In this document: piece after piece, positions 43,291 to 54,458 of the stretch
How positions within the stretch are numbered: position 1 is the first letter of the stretch
Layout: each line of letters begins with the position of its first letter
Assembly: GCA_014925825.1 (NCBI GenBank)
Contig: JACGCK010000010.1
Location: 248,001 to 312,000 of the forward strand
Direction of reading: 5' to 3'
DNA length: 64,000 bases
Source: Pholiota molesta
Lineage: Eukaryota; Basidiomycota; Agaricomycetes; Agaricales; Strophariaceae
Notes under the pieces: model-generated
What the model was told of the DNA's origin: nothing
Seen by the model: the letters and a program-made list of their open reading frames with translations, nothing else
Databases searched by the model: none
Made by a program: the position numbers and the translations under genes

Positions 43291-44593
43291 TCAGTTGGCC
43301 AAGATGCGTAAATGCGTCGAATCGCATGCGCCAATTGTCCAATCCTTCGGTAGGCGGTATTTCCTGGGCTTACCGCACCCTTCCACAGCGCAAACGCCTG
43401 GTCCTCTTGCCGCTTGAATCTTCTTCTGATTCTCGTCCGGAATAATAGCCGTTTTATCTGAGGGTTGTGGGATGACGTTTTCCGGCACGGAGAAAGTGAT
43501 CCCCATCTCGATTCTCCGCTCGCCGCCTTCAACAGGCACCTCCCGCAATGAAGATACCCAGCGATACATGATTGGTTTGACTTCCTCTGGTTGCTCAACC
43601 ACATCCATTGCATCCTCATCGTACTCCGCTTCGACATCATCGTCTCCTGGTTTCACCTTCGCTGGCATGGGCGAACGGTCATCGAGGGTGTTCGTCCTTT
43701 TGTTCTTCGGTCGACTCTGTTTCTTCAATAGACGGTTGATAGTCTCGGCTTTTTCGTCCTCCAGCTTCTTTTCACTGAGATTCTTTCTCTTCCGCGCCGT
43801 TTCTTCTCGCCGCAGAGCGAGTTCCGTTTCGTTAAGAGGCTGCTTTTTGCTCCGTGTACCCTCATCTAACATGCAGGTCAGCGTGGCTCGAATAAAAAGA
43901 TCAGTTATCACTGACTCAAAGATACGTGGCTTGGGTCCACGACGCTTGCTAGCACGGCCTGACGAGTGGTCATCGGCTTCGTGCTCGCAGTGGGCGTCCC
44001 AGTGGAATGAGATGGTATATCATGAACGGATGCTTCCTCATCAGAGTCCGATACTGAAGTGGGATCTTCTGACTCGATGTCGGCATCCTGTATAATCTTG
44101 GCTGCAAAGAAATGTCAAGAGTTGCGCTCATTCTTGTAACTTCTGTACTCACTCTTCGCCCTTCGTTTTGGTGTACGCTTGAATGCAGGGTAGTCGGCCT
44201 CGGCGTCTGTCCCGTTACTCGAAGCCGTGTTCGCTGGCAACTTCAGCGTTATCTTGAGCCTTGGCTGGACTGGCGGGGTGGGCACCGGTAGCTCTTCCTC
44301 GTCCTGTGGCACGGCTATTGCAGGTTATTGCATGATTTCATGTGCAGTTCACGTACCGATTCGTTCTCGCTCTCCTCCTCGTCTTCCCCTTCACCGTCGG
44401 GGTCAACCTCTTCGTCTTCGTCTGCATCTTCAACTTCCTCTTCGTCGTCCTCCGCCTCTACGTCCACCTGCTCTTCCTCCTCCTCCACCACCTCCTCCCG
44501 CTCCGCATCGGACTCCACCTGCATGTCTGCAATCGCAACCAGCGCAGCGGCGGCAGCAGCAGCAGCAACGGACCGACGAGTTCGAGGCGGCAT
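43291..44593 (-). CDS. IES2: INO80 chromatin-remodelling complex subunit (Ies2/INO80B)
   Basis: Nuclear protein that activates the INO80 ATPase. It starts MPPRTRRSVAAAAAAAALVA, followed by a long acidic stretch (EEVVEEEEEQVDVEAEDDEE), then VPTPPVQPRLKITLKLPA, the SDSDEE-rich linker, and GTRSKKQPLNETELALRREE. The PAPA-1-like helical segment is RKRKNLSEKKLEDEKAETIN then RLLKKQSRPKNKR. The C-terminus carries the short Cys/His cluster GVCAVEGCGKPRKYRLPKDW followed by ACDSTHLRIL. Introns near 44310-44330, 44105-44150 and 43872-43920. About 370 aa, typical order and length for fungal Ies2. No lesion seen. Confidence 0.85.
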
Positions 44594-45917
44594 TATGAGA
44601 GTTAAAAGTAACGTCAAGATCAAAGAAGTTCCCACTGTGAGTCCGAGTCCGCGCTGATCAACACTTTTAGAACACGCTCACCGCTGCCTGACTGCTCGTC
44701 ATCGACATCATTGATGAATGCCATATGCGTATAAGAGCGCTGAAAGTGCGCCCAAAAAGGTACCCAAGACCTTGTTGCCGTCGATTCACGTTTCTCACTT
44801 CAAGCTTGCGAGATAGAGCTTGGAAGCGCGCGCTGAGCTGAGCGTCAAGCGCCAGCGACGAATCGCGGGATATTTCTCTAGTCACGTGCGGGTCAAAGTG
44901 GGCCGCCGGCCGCCGTCCTCACTGCTCAAGAACTGCTTAGAGTGAATTTGAGCGATACGTTTCCAAGTTATCAGTACAGGTACTCTACTTAAAAGTATTC
45001 TATTCAGTAAAGAAATGCGTGTTTCTCAAATTTATTGCTCTTATGTAATTTAAACCCTCGTACCATAACATGCGTACTTAGACTGGCGGCCTGGAAATCA
45101 TTAACTTTATGAAGATATTCCACTATTATCAACCGCATTCCAAATACTACTGCCAGTCAAATAGGTCCTTTTATCTATATAATCAAGCCAGTGTACAACT
45201 AATCACAAAGTTGAGCGCATCGTTTAAATTACCAGTGATACAATAAATGCATCAGTCTACTTCTTGTCAAAATTTCCCACAGTTTCTGACGTTTCTGCAC
45301 CTTTATCTACTAAATTCTAAGAACATTTTATATAGATATTAATTAAAATGGTGCATGAATGAGAAAGTGGTCATTAGAATGATTTTCATAGTTGAAGGTA
45401 CCGGCCGAAATTAGATCTAAAATCAATGATATTCCCTTGAAACTTGAAAGATATTATGAGAGTACCTCTTCGAAAATCGTCCCTAACATTGATATTGCTA
45501 GGACTGACATTGAAGGGCGCTTATTTCTAAAAATAGTTGGCATCGAAATTATCATCCTCAAGGCCTCAGGCCGTTTTGCTTAGTTCAATTTATCTTGTTA
45601 TGAGACTTGCTGTAAGCTGCTGGCCACTCTCTATTATTCCAATACATATGGCTAGGTATTGAAATAGCTCGTTATAGTTAGAAATTAGGATGTTCCTACA
45701 AAGTTGCAGAGATAGATAGAAATGCTGATATCTATATTCGGCAACTTATACGAGAGACCAACTATGGACCAATTACAGACTATCTAGTACCACCCACTGT
45801 GTCAACTACATACCTGATATCTTCGAGAACTTGAAAATAAATAGTGTATTTCGTGGAGGGCTAGCAGATACTATCCAGGATGCATTACAGTCAAATACCC
45901 GCGCTCGGTTCCCTTTA
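44594..45917. other. AT-rich spacer with a dispersed repeat
   Basis: No gene recognised. Contains at 45465-45613 one copy of a ~150-bp sequence found again at 48871-49024 (separate entry). Confidence 0.5.
45465..45613. repeat. Dispersed direct repeat, copy 1
   Basis: About 150 bases nearly identical to 48871-49024 in the same orientation, sharing for example gcttatttctaaaaatag, tcgaaattatcatcc and cttgcttagttcaattt-type blocks. No coding potential shared. Origin unknown; likely a fragment of a transposable element. Confidence 0.75.
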
Positions 45918-46202
45918 TCATGTGCTGCACCAGCAATGTAGGCAGCCGACCGGTGCATGTGGGCCACGCATGGTAGCGCGTATAATATTGCAATGACCAG
46001 TTCTGTTGTTGTACCAGCACCTGCCTCCACCATCTCTGCAGGGTTGTGCATCGCAATAACCGTGCGGGCTGTGTGTAAACCTGCACATCACGCTCGCCGA
46101 TCGGGCGGCGAGCTCCAGTGGGGTGCCAGCCGGAGTGGGCATCGCGGTGATCATACCACTGAGGGCAAAGGTCAAAACGAGGAGTGATGTCGAAAACTTC
46201 AT
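45918..46202 (-). CDS. Small secreted cysteine-rich protein (8 Cys)
   Basis: Single-exon ORF of 94 aa. The signal peptide is MKFSTSLLVLTFALSGMITA, with likely cleavage near TAMP, then a short linker (PTPAGTPLELAARS) and a compact mature part with eight cysteines: MC-R, YC, PC, RC, HC, GC, HC, WC. An even cysteine number in a ~60-residue secreted domain suggests a disulfide-stabilised fold of the effector or antimicrobial kind. I recognise no family. The gene is flanked by AT-rich DNA with repeats, a common setting for such genes. An intron cannot be excluded at the C-terminus. Confidence 0.6.
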   Translation of the reverse strand: MKFSTSLLVLTFALSGMITAMPTPAGTPLELAARSASVMCRFTHSPHGYCDAQPCRDGGGRCWYNNRTGHCNIIRATMRGPHAPVGCLHCWCST

Positions 46203-46869
46203 TGTAATCTACATAGTGGATGGTGAGTTCGTCAGTCTTGGGAACATCGATGAATGCTGAGCGTTGCATGCACTGACAGGCAAGAAAGACACTATTTGCT
46301 GAGGTGTGCTTTGCTATATTTTCCGGCCAGCGCTGTAAATCAAGGTGACAGTTAGTCTTCCTCGGAAAGTTTTATAGAGACTCTTGTAGCTTACGATGTA
46401 AAATAGGTGAGATATACCAGTCTGAAGTATTCTGGTTTGACCAGACGAGGTTTAAATACCATTGCACAGATGCCATGGATTGTCTCATGTGCCGACACAC
46501 ACCGGGCACAACACCAAATTCAGAGACCAAAAGCAATACTAACTCAGATGAGAATAAGATTTCGACTTCAGAATCAGTTTTGGAGCTTGGAATAAACCAC
46601 TTGATGTGTGTTTCGTTGTTTCTGTGGGTTGGTGAATGGGTGCCCTCCATCGTTATCAAAAAAACATTAGGACATTTCGAAGTCCATAATGGTCATTCTG
46701 GTGGTGATTGAAGGGATTAAAGCTCATGAAAATAAGGTACTTAGAATGCAAAATTAACCTATCATTTCAGTTTGATTCTGGATTAATCTGGAGGCAAGGA
46801 AATGCAAAAAACCTCAGATGATCAAGGTTGATTTAGATGAATATGCACACCCCGGCAGTGCTAACACCT
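46203..46869. other. Spacer, no gene seen
   Basis: Short frames only; upstream of the secreted cysteine-rich gene and the tandem repeat. Confidence 0.45.
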
Positions 46870-47250
46870 GGTGTCTGTTAGCCCGCTGGTCAACCGTACA
46901 AATCGGTACAATCCAAAAGTTCTCAGGGGCCACAGAATATAAAGTTTCGCCTGTTCAGACTGGAGCATCGTCACCCACAACCGGTCAACCGTATATCCCG
47001 AAAGCTCTTGACAGGACTGGAAGAATATAAACCGCCGCCTCATCAGACTGGCATCACCCACAAGTTCACAACCAGTCAACCGTACATTCCGACAGTTCTT
47101 GATAGTACTCGCAGAATATAAACTGCCGCCTGTTCGGAATGCAGCACCATCACCCACAACCGGTCAACTGTTTATCCCGAAAGTTCTTGACAGAACTCGC
47201 AGAATATAAACTTCTGCCTGTTTAGACTGGAGCACCACCACCCACACAGA
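46870..47250. repeat. Tandem repeat, about four copies of an 85-95 bp unit
   Basis: Each unit carries, in order, cacaaccggtcaac, a ccgaaagttcttgaca-like block, gcagaatataaac, a gccgcctgttc-like block and agcaccatcaccc. Copies begin near 46890, 46975, 47060 and 47155 with moderate divergence. Non-coding as far as visible. It lies about 100 bases upstream of the exon at 47409. Confidence 0.75.
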
Positions 47251-47408
47251 ATTTGACCACTCACTCCCGTACCACTACATTCTCCAAGCGTCAGCATCTC
47301 AATTTGAACGAGAATCCGCTTTCCGTGTCAATCATGGTGACCGATCAAGTACGCACTTAATTAATGGTGTTAAACCTCACCCTCACCTATTTTAGACTTC
47401 TTTTTTAG

Positions 47409-47692
47409 ATGATGATCCTCTACCCAGCGTTTATGTCTACAACGTTGGGCGGACACGCTGCACGCAGACGCACAATTGTCCAAATGAGGCGCACGACTAC
47501 TTACAGTCCTTCATCAATGCGTTAAAATGCGTCCAAGCCAAGGGATATACGCTTCAAGGGGCAATATATGGGGCTTCAGAGGCATCTATCTTCATTGACA
47601 CTGATGATGAGGACTGGGGTGGATATGTCCACATTTATGATGAAGAGGTGTTAGCCCGTGCTTCACACGGAGGGGTTCCGTCTTCAGATTGA
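47409..47692 (+). CDS. Unassigned exon of an unknown small acidic protein
   Basis: After a clean acceptor (cttttttag) an open frame of ~94 codons reads DDPLPSVYVYNVGRTRCTQT, HDYLQSFINALKCVQAKGYT, LQGAIYGASEASIFIDTDDE and DWGGYVHIYDEEVLARA, ending PSSD-stop. The mixture of conserved-looking hydrophobic and charged residues argues for real coding sequence, yet the frame has no in-frame start. The nearest upstream ATG (about 47335, MVTDQ then a gtacgc donor) is in the wrong phase. Either a further 5' exon is missed or the gene is broken. No family recognised. Confidence 0.4.
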
Positions 47693-49886
47693 ACTTATTC
47701 GAAATGCAGTGTACAGCAGTCGACGTAATTATGTTGTGCCGTATGCCCTTGTAAAGCTGCCCTCGTGAAATGAGGACAGCCTAAGTAATCAAACCACTCC
47801 TTGTTTTCATCTCAGATTTTCCACAATCCGATACGATACACAGACACATGACAAGATTCTCGTTAATCTGGTGAATGGATTAATCGATTGAATGTAAGAC
47901 CAATCAATCATACCTGATAATGGTAAAAAGGGGTTCATATAAACAATACAGTATAATTAGTATTCTGATGGTTTCGAGTGGAGGTTGCTCAAAGGTTATA
48001 CGTGATGCCAGCGAGCATGATCGCTATACCGCCCAGACAGGATCTACCATCGGAGCACCGTCAGCAGTTACAGACAATTATAAATAAAATGTGATACGTA
48101 CTTACAGATAGTACAGCAGTGGCGGTGTATCCCCGACTTTATTCGCGGGGCGCAGGAAGGGCGCGATGATGAATAGTACAACGACAGAGATATCAGGACC
48201 ATGAACTGGCGTATCCGCACGAACGGCAGAAGAGGCGCGGCGGAAAGACGTACAGAAGACATCGGCAGCGAAGAAGAACACGGCAAACGGAAGCCAAACT
48301 GCAGCGCAATGCAATGATCACAGAAAGCACCCTCTCCGCATTATTTCGAAACACATTCTCAAAGAACAACGCAGCAACCGACGACCGTCACCAGCATGCA
48401 ACGGCCAGAAGTGCTCGCATTTTTCAATCTCAAGTGCGACAGCGATGCAACGGCTGGTATGTATCGGGACGTCGTCATCTGGGTCTGGTGAGCCATTGAA
48501 AACTGCGCAGCCTTATAATGAATTTGGGATTAGTGGCAGCGGGCTGAGCGCATTGTTTGTGTCACAACACGAGCAGCAAACGAGCGTCGAGCAGGTCCTC
48601 TCCGACCTCGATCGTGCGATGGCAGCACACCTGGATTCGATTCTGTATGTGTTCGATAAGACTTACGACTACATACATCCTCCAATGCATAGGTTCCAGG
48701 CCGTTCAAGAGAGCAATTTTTTCTGGCATGCTCATAAGCAGAAATGTGGTAAGTGACGAAGCTACAGGCTAAAAGTGACGAGATCTGTAATCAATAGTAT
48801 TCCCTAGAACAGATAATCATAGAGAGAAAATGCTCGAGAGTCATGCATATACCCTAAGTAGATGGAAACTCTTCGAAAACCGCCCCTAACATTGAGTATC
48901 GCTAGGACTAACATTGAAGGGCGCTTATTTCTAAAAATAGATGCCATCGAAATTATCATCCCCAAGGCCTCGAACCCAGGTCATCTTGCTTAGTTCAATT
49001 TCTCTTGTTGTGAGACTTGCTGTAGACTTCATACACCAGCAACTGTTGAAGCTTAAGTATAAGTATAATATGTGTGCCATGGTCACTCTTTTACTCACCG
49101 AGCCTCCTATTTTCATTCTACTTGGCATTTTGATATTCATCGTTTTCTATTCCGGCAGCGTCTCTTCTTGCCGTCCGTTCTACACTATTTCGTTTCATAT
49201 TCCTCCGATATCGTAGGATTACAGCGGAACGAGCACGACATCATGCTCGTTCTGTTATTTTCTGCCTTACTTGTACTCGTTGATTCTACAGGCATAACCG
49301 TCTGTTACCGAAGATCGTGTCTGATCTTTGAGGTACTTATCTTCAAAATCAAGTTCTTGACCGTGAAGTGTTCTTTCTCTGTCTTTAAATTAACATGTGC
49401 AATATGTTTCCTACGCGTTTCGTTTTCTCTGGGCCTGTAATCTCAGTGAACAGTTTAATTGGTCTAGATTTCAACTTTGGCTTGGGACGGCATTTGAACG
49501 CCGTTAGCAGGGAGTCCCCGTTGCTTTTTCCCATTGGCCTGGCTTCTGTCTAGACATACTATTCATTTCGAAATGGACATTTTGCCTGTAGGCTGACGTT
49601 GATCATACATCGCTCTGATATGCATCGTTCCCGACTCCATAGCAGCACGGTCCTCGTGATCACAATCACTGTTAGGTAGCCTCTAGAAAGGCCCCAGGCT
49701 GCCGTTCAAAACGCAATGCAGCCGACGAGTTCGGTCATTAATGCCCTAGCCCGTTCATTCCTATTGAATACATACGGCGTCTTTCCTGGCAGGGCCAGAG
49801 CCAAACCGACACAAAAATACCAAGGTTCCTGAGCTGTCTGGTATAAAGTCAGCAGAGACTCTTGCATAATTCATCCGTTCAACGAA
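47693..49886. other. 2.2-kb spacer with dispersed repeat, no confident gene
   Basis: A 103-codon plus frame at 48445-48756 (containing SVEQVLSDLDRAMAAHLDSI) looks protein-like but has no recognisable domain. The second copy of the 150-bp repeat is at 48871-49024. 49030-49880 precedes the thaumatin/lectin gene, with a TATA-like ggtataaagtc at 49839-49849. Confidence 0.4.
48871..49024. repeat. Dispersed direct repeat, copy 2
   Basis: Near copy of 45465-45613, same orientation, 3.4 kb downstream. Confidence 0.75.
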
Positions 49887-51165
49887 ATGCTGTCTTTGCC
49901 ACTATCCTCGCTCGTTCTGCTCGCGACGCCTTTAGTGGCGGCGTCCTCCTTGCTTCCTCGACAGACGACTCCGACGCGTCAATATGTGGTCACCAATCGC
50001 TGCCCCACCGCCGTGAACTTGTACATCGGCGGTGCTTTGGATAGCAATATTCCACAGAACGGAAGCGTTACCAAGACTCTCGGGACGAGTGCGGGATTCT
50101 TCTACACGGACGCGAATCTAGGGTCGCCCACTGCTGAGGGCGCCGCCAAAGCTGGATTCCTCGGTGACGTATGTTCTGTATCGCGACAGCGCAAGCGTCA
50201 CAACCTAAATTGTATACTGTCATAGGATGTCTATTATCTGGTTACGGATACCACGTATATCAATGTAGGCATAAGCGTCGCCCCTCGTGAGCCTGCGGTA
50301 AGCACCTTGACAAAGTCATAATTGAAGTTGATATTTACGCATACGTGTGGTCTTTCAGTCAAACGGATTTTGCGTTCCCGTCGAATGCGATACAAGGGAT
50401 TGCACCTCAGCATTTACCTCCCCACCCACAGGAGGAGTTCCCGCGTCAAGCACGCCCCCCAACCCTCCTTATTTCCGATGCCCAACCGTCAACGCTACAT
50501 ATGACATCACGTACGGGACATATTCCCAGTGGCCATCTCACTATCGCTAATATGTGGCTCTCATCCAGATTCTGCCCCACCGGCCAATTCCCCGACCAAA
50601 AGACTACGATCCACCCGGATTTTACCACCCAGAAGTGTATCGACGTCCGAGGCGCTGTGTTGGCGAACGGAACTCCTGTGCAAATGTAAGTTTTATTTCT
50701 GTTGTCCCGTTTTCCTGGTACTGATTATTCGTGCTTTAGATATGACTGCAACGGAACGCCAGCGCAAAACTGGTTGTTTACACGCGGGAGTACCAAGGTC
50801 CAACTCGCCGGTACCAACTTCTGTCTGGACGCTGGATCGAGTAAGTGTCTTGGTTCGATTAACCTGCCAAATCGCTTACATTTCCTGTATTATCTAGGCC
50901 CTGCCAATGGGATAGGCCTGAAGATTTGGCAATGCTTCGACAACCTCCCAGCCCAACAATGGTTTTATACAGATGATGACCGGATTGCACTTGATGGTCA
51001 AGGTACGTACCACATTCTTCTTCATTCCAAAACTGGACCAGGGTTGAACGAGTTATGAATCTAGGTTTCTGCACGGATCTGCCGAATGGGAACCAAGTAA
51101 ACGCGAATCAGCTGCAGACGTGGCAATGTACCGACAATAACCATAATCAGGTCTGGACGATTTAA
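49887..51165 (+). CDS. Secreted thaumatin-like domain fused to ricin-B (beta-trefoil) lectin domain
   Basis: Signal peptide MLSLPLSSLVLLATPLVAAS, then a thaumatin-like region: YVVTNRCPTAVNLYIGGALD, LGTSAGFFYTDANLGSPT, DVYYLVTDTTYINVGISVAP (across an intron at about 50169-50224), GFCVPVECDTRDC and a Pro/Ser linker. After a splice joining ATYDIT to FCPTGQ (50513-50570), a beta-trefoil follows: QKCIDVRGAVLANGTPVQIY, DCNGTPAQNWLF, TNFCLDAGSS, IWQCFDNLPAQQWFYTDDDR, DGQGFCTD, LQTWQCTDNNHNQVWTI-stop. Three QxW motifs (QNW, QQW, QVW) mark the three subdomains. About 310 aa. Likely a secreted carbohydrate-binding protein of the fungal surface or medium. The combination of the two domains is notable. 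Confidence 0.78.
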
Positions 51166-51784
51166 CAAGGGAGGACTTTTCCGCTTTCCCTGTTCTCTGT
51201 TAACAATACTTTATAACATTGGCTCATTTGGACACTTGAACATTTGTTTATTTGGACTTTCGTGAAATAGTTGCAGATCAAGTAGTAGTTATTTCTACAT
51301 ATGTCATGAAATTCTTATTATGGACATCGTAATTCCATATTTAGTAGTAACAAACACTTGATCCCTGATTATAGTTCTGAAGTGACTTCGCTGGTTCACA
51401 AAGCCTTTGAACGAGCAACGTTGAGATATGTACTACTTTCAACTTCGAGATCAGATGTTAGTTTGTTACCCCGCTCTCAACCCGCTCTTCACGTTTTCGA
51501 AGCATTTTGTCCAAGCACGTGTATAAGAATCAGACGTCAACTATTCGAACTTTGCTCACGTCAATTCACCGATATTCGTGGAGACACTCCTACTCCTTAT
51601 CTCCAGATTCTAATGCGATTACCAGCCATCGTCGGATCCGACAGGTGAGTCTCAAAAATATCATACGTGTATCAATTGACAATGATTCTAAGAATATATT
51701 ACAACGATCGTTCCTTTCCTTACTTACAAACATTCGAAGGAATAGCAACGAAACATAACACGTCCATGCGTTCACCCTCCTGTT
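51166..51784. other. Convergent 3' spacer, no gene seen
   Basis: Between the thaumatin/lectin gene (+) and the flavodoxin-like gene (-). Short frames without recognisable features. Confidence 0.5.
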
Positions 51785-52836
51785 CTAGAACGCAACCTTG
51801 CTGACGGTCTTGTAGAAAGCCTCACCCTGGAGGGTAGCGATCTCCAACTCCAGCGCGGATGGTTGACGAGAGCCATCTGATGCAGAGAAGGTTCCTGCGC
51901 CCCATGGAGAGCCTAGAGCGGGCATTTAATGATAAGTGATTGATTAGAAGGTAGCATGGATAACGGTACGTACCACCGTGCACCTCCGAAAGATCGGTCA
52001 ACTGCTTGAACGCATGCGAGTAGCCGAAGGGGACGTAGAGGACACCGTGGTGCGCGAATGTCGACAGAGACGCGATCGCGGTGGATTCTTGGCCGCCTCC
52101 GTGTCCGGCCGTGGAGATGAAGACGCCAGCGTATTTTCCGGCGAGCTTACCTGCTCCCCAGAGGGCGCCGGTGGAGTCCCAGAAAGCCTGAGTAGCGATG
52201 GGCGATTTCTTGTTAGTTATTATTCGTGGTTCAAAGAATTTAGTTTCATACCTTCCACTGCGCGGGGAAGTTTCCGTATCGCGTAGGAATACCGATGAGG
52301 AACGCGTCGAGACCAGCAAGGATCTCAGGTGTGATGAGGGGATACTCGGGTTTGGGGGGAGCGTGCATCTTGGTTAGGATTTCCTGGGGAAGGGTTTCGG
52401 CGACTCTGAACATCATCGCCGTCAACAACAATCTGAGAATATTGATGGAAATCGACGCACTGGTAGATAGTGACCTGACCTCCAGCTTTCTCGATGCCCG
52501 CCTTTTCAGCTTCAGCCACTACATAGGTTGCATGATCAGCTGCGACACCGATAATATGTGAGATAGTGAAGTCTTACATTTGGCGACGTGCCCGTACATC
52601 GAGTAGATGACGATGCCGACTTTGGGAGGTGCCATTTCTGTAGGTGCTTCAGCGACGACGGGAGGTAGTTCAGGAGCTGTGGAAGTTGAGACTGGGGCTG
52701 TTGGTTGTTGGGGAGTAGCAGATGGCCCTGCTTTTGTAGTGTCTCCGGAGGTTCCGTTTTTGGTATCTTTTGCTTTTGGCTCTTTTGGCGCGTTGTCAGC
52801 AAAGTTGTTCTGCTGTTTCTTGCTTGGGAAACACAT
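51785..52836 (-). CDS. NAD(P)H:quinone oxidoreductase, flavodoxin-like (WrbA / Ycp4 type)
   Basis: FMN enzyme reducing quinones by two electrons, protecting against quinone redox cycling. The start [20 protein letters not shown] is a Cys-containing N-terminus followed by a Lys/Thr/Pro-rich linker. The flavodoxin fold begins with [17 protein letters not shown] (FMN phosphate loop), then [39 protein letters not shown] and [24 protein letters not shown] sequence ([15 protein letters not shown]). [20 protein letters not shown] and [20 protein letters not shown] follow, then [20 protein letters not shown] and a C-terminal [20 protein letters not shown]. Four or five exons; about 260 aa. The N-terminal Cys resembles yeast Ycp4, which is lipid-anchored; this is inference here. 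An upstream in-frame ATG at 52893 is possible. Confidence 0.87.
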
Positions 52837-54458
52837 GGCGGAAAATGGATGCGATGGAGAGTTGTGACCTGTTGTTGTCCGTGATAAATGCACCTTTGGT
52901 CAGGCTTGGTGGCGTCAGTCTTTCTTATACTTTTGCCATCCAATCAACCAAGCCGTCATGGCTAAACTCTGCAATGGGGTTCTGGTGGGTTCCGGTGGGA
53001 CAAAATTGACCGATCTGAACGTCATATAATTACAAATTGTTCCACCCAGCACATGAAAGACCCGAAACAGCACCTCTCCGCGTTGTCCATCACCTTTCCA
53101 TTGCGCTGGACGTCGTATATATATGTGATATGGATATATGGGCTAGGTTCGCGAGATAGGCCAATATCGGTGAACGCAGGGAGTCTTGTGCCCAAGATGG
53201 AGTGTTCGGAGCCACGGTCCTACGACAGTGAGTAGCGGTGAGACAGAATGATTTCCACGCGAGACCCAGCCAACCGTGCGAGACAGTGGGAGACATTTTT
53301 CTATATTTGGTAACTCTTCACGAACCCCTTATGTCAAACATTCTGTCACTTTATTAACGACACTTGTCAACTTATGTCAAGCATCCATTGTTGGTAAGGC
53401 TTATATCATAATAATAAGCACCATTACGCAGATATACGAGTCCAACGCAGTTGTGCAGTAGACCAAACTCCGAGATTTGAAATGCGCAACATGGCTGTAA
53501 CGAGCTGCAACGCTCACCACCCAGATTGAGCGAAACCTTCTCAGATGTGTTTCCTAACTTTTATGCGACATTACTGACTAATAATAGCTCACCCGTATTA
53601 ATGCTCTTATCTTCCATGGCGGTAGATATTTTTACCCCTTGAATATTGGTAGAAGATCGACAGGTGTGGCAGATGAGAGGGAATAAGCCGACGGAGACAG
53701 AAGTGAAGCCCTTGTATCTAAGTTCGAGGTCAGCACGGAATTTTGTAACGTTCTGATACGTATCTAACTTCGTTGATACGACGGTCGAGAGCTTCCGTTA
53801 GCTCTTTCTTCAGACAGCTATTATTAAATCATTTAGCGCTGGTATGAAAATACTTGCTTATAAGGTAAGTGGAGAGTATACCATGGTCCATGACAATTGC
53901 CCACAGAATGTTTGACATATAAAAGAGTATCGTCTGACTAAACGATCCCCCTTTGATGAACGATGACACTACGGCGTCTGTCATCGACATGTCATCCACG
54001 AAGACGCATCTTTCTTGTAATGTGTAGTCATTTTCCTGAGCGCATACTCGACTGAACGGAGCAGCTTTGGTTCGGTTACATGTATCCTCCTGCTTTGAGT
54101 TAAGTCTACTAGGGAAAACTTTTTTTTCTTCCAGATCTCTGTCGGGCGAAAAGGGCTTGTCAATGTTACGCGCTTTACGCGTCGCGTTTCTTCAACACGT
54201 GCGTCGTTCATTCACAATATGGAGTCACGTGCTTTACTTAACCCCGAAAAATTAACAACTGAGCAGGGCGGCCCTTCACATTTATTACAACTTCTATCTG
54301 CTTTTCATCAAACGGAGAACCTGAAGCAATATCTTGGATAAGGAGGTAATTAGCCAATGTACTTGTTCTCATAGGTGTTCTACAAGATTCTAATGGTATG
54401 TCCACAGAGCTCAGGACATACATAGTTTGCAGCGACTATATCCGTGTCATACTTGTTC
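52837..54458. other. 1.6-kb divergent spacer, no gene seen
   Basis: Between divergently oriented genes (quinone reductase, minus; TRM44, plus). All frames are short and none is recognisable. Confidence 0.5.

Noticed and set aside
43472..44095. 207-codon plus-strand ORF, Ser/Phe-rich
   Set aside because: Antisense to IES2, whose Lys/Glu-rich codons read as Phe/Ser on the other strand.
44227..44657. Ser-rich and Pro/Leu-rich plus-strand ORFs
   Set aside because: Antisense of the acidic N-terminus of IES2.
48960..48990. tRNA-like T-arm sequence (tcgaacccaggtc)
   Set aside because: No matching acceptor, D and anticodon arms could be folded around it; the sequence is part of the dispersed repeat.
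49072..49440. 122-codon Phe/Leu-rich plus-strand ORF
   Set aside because: T-rich DNA gives hydrophobic frames by chance; no start context or family resemblance.
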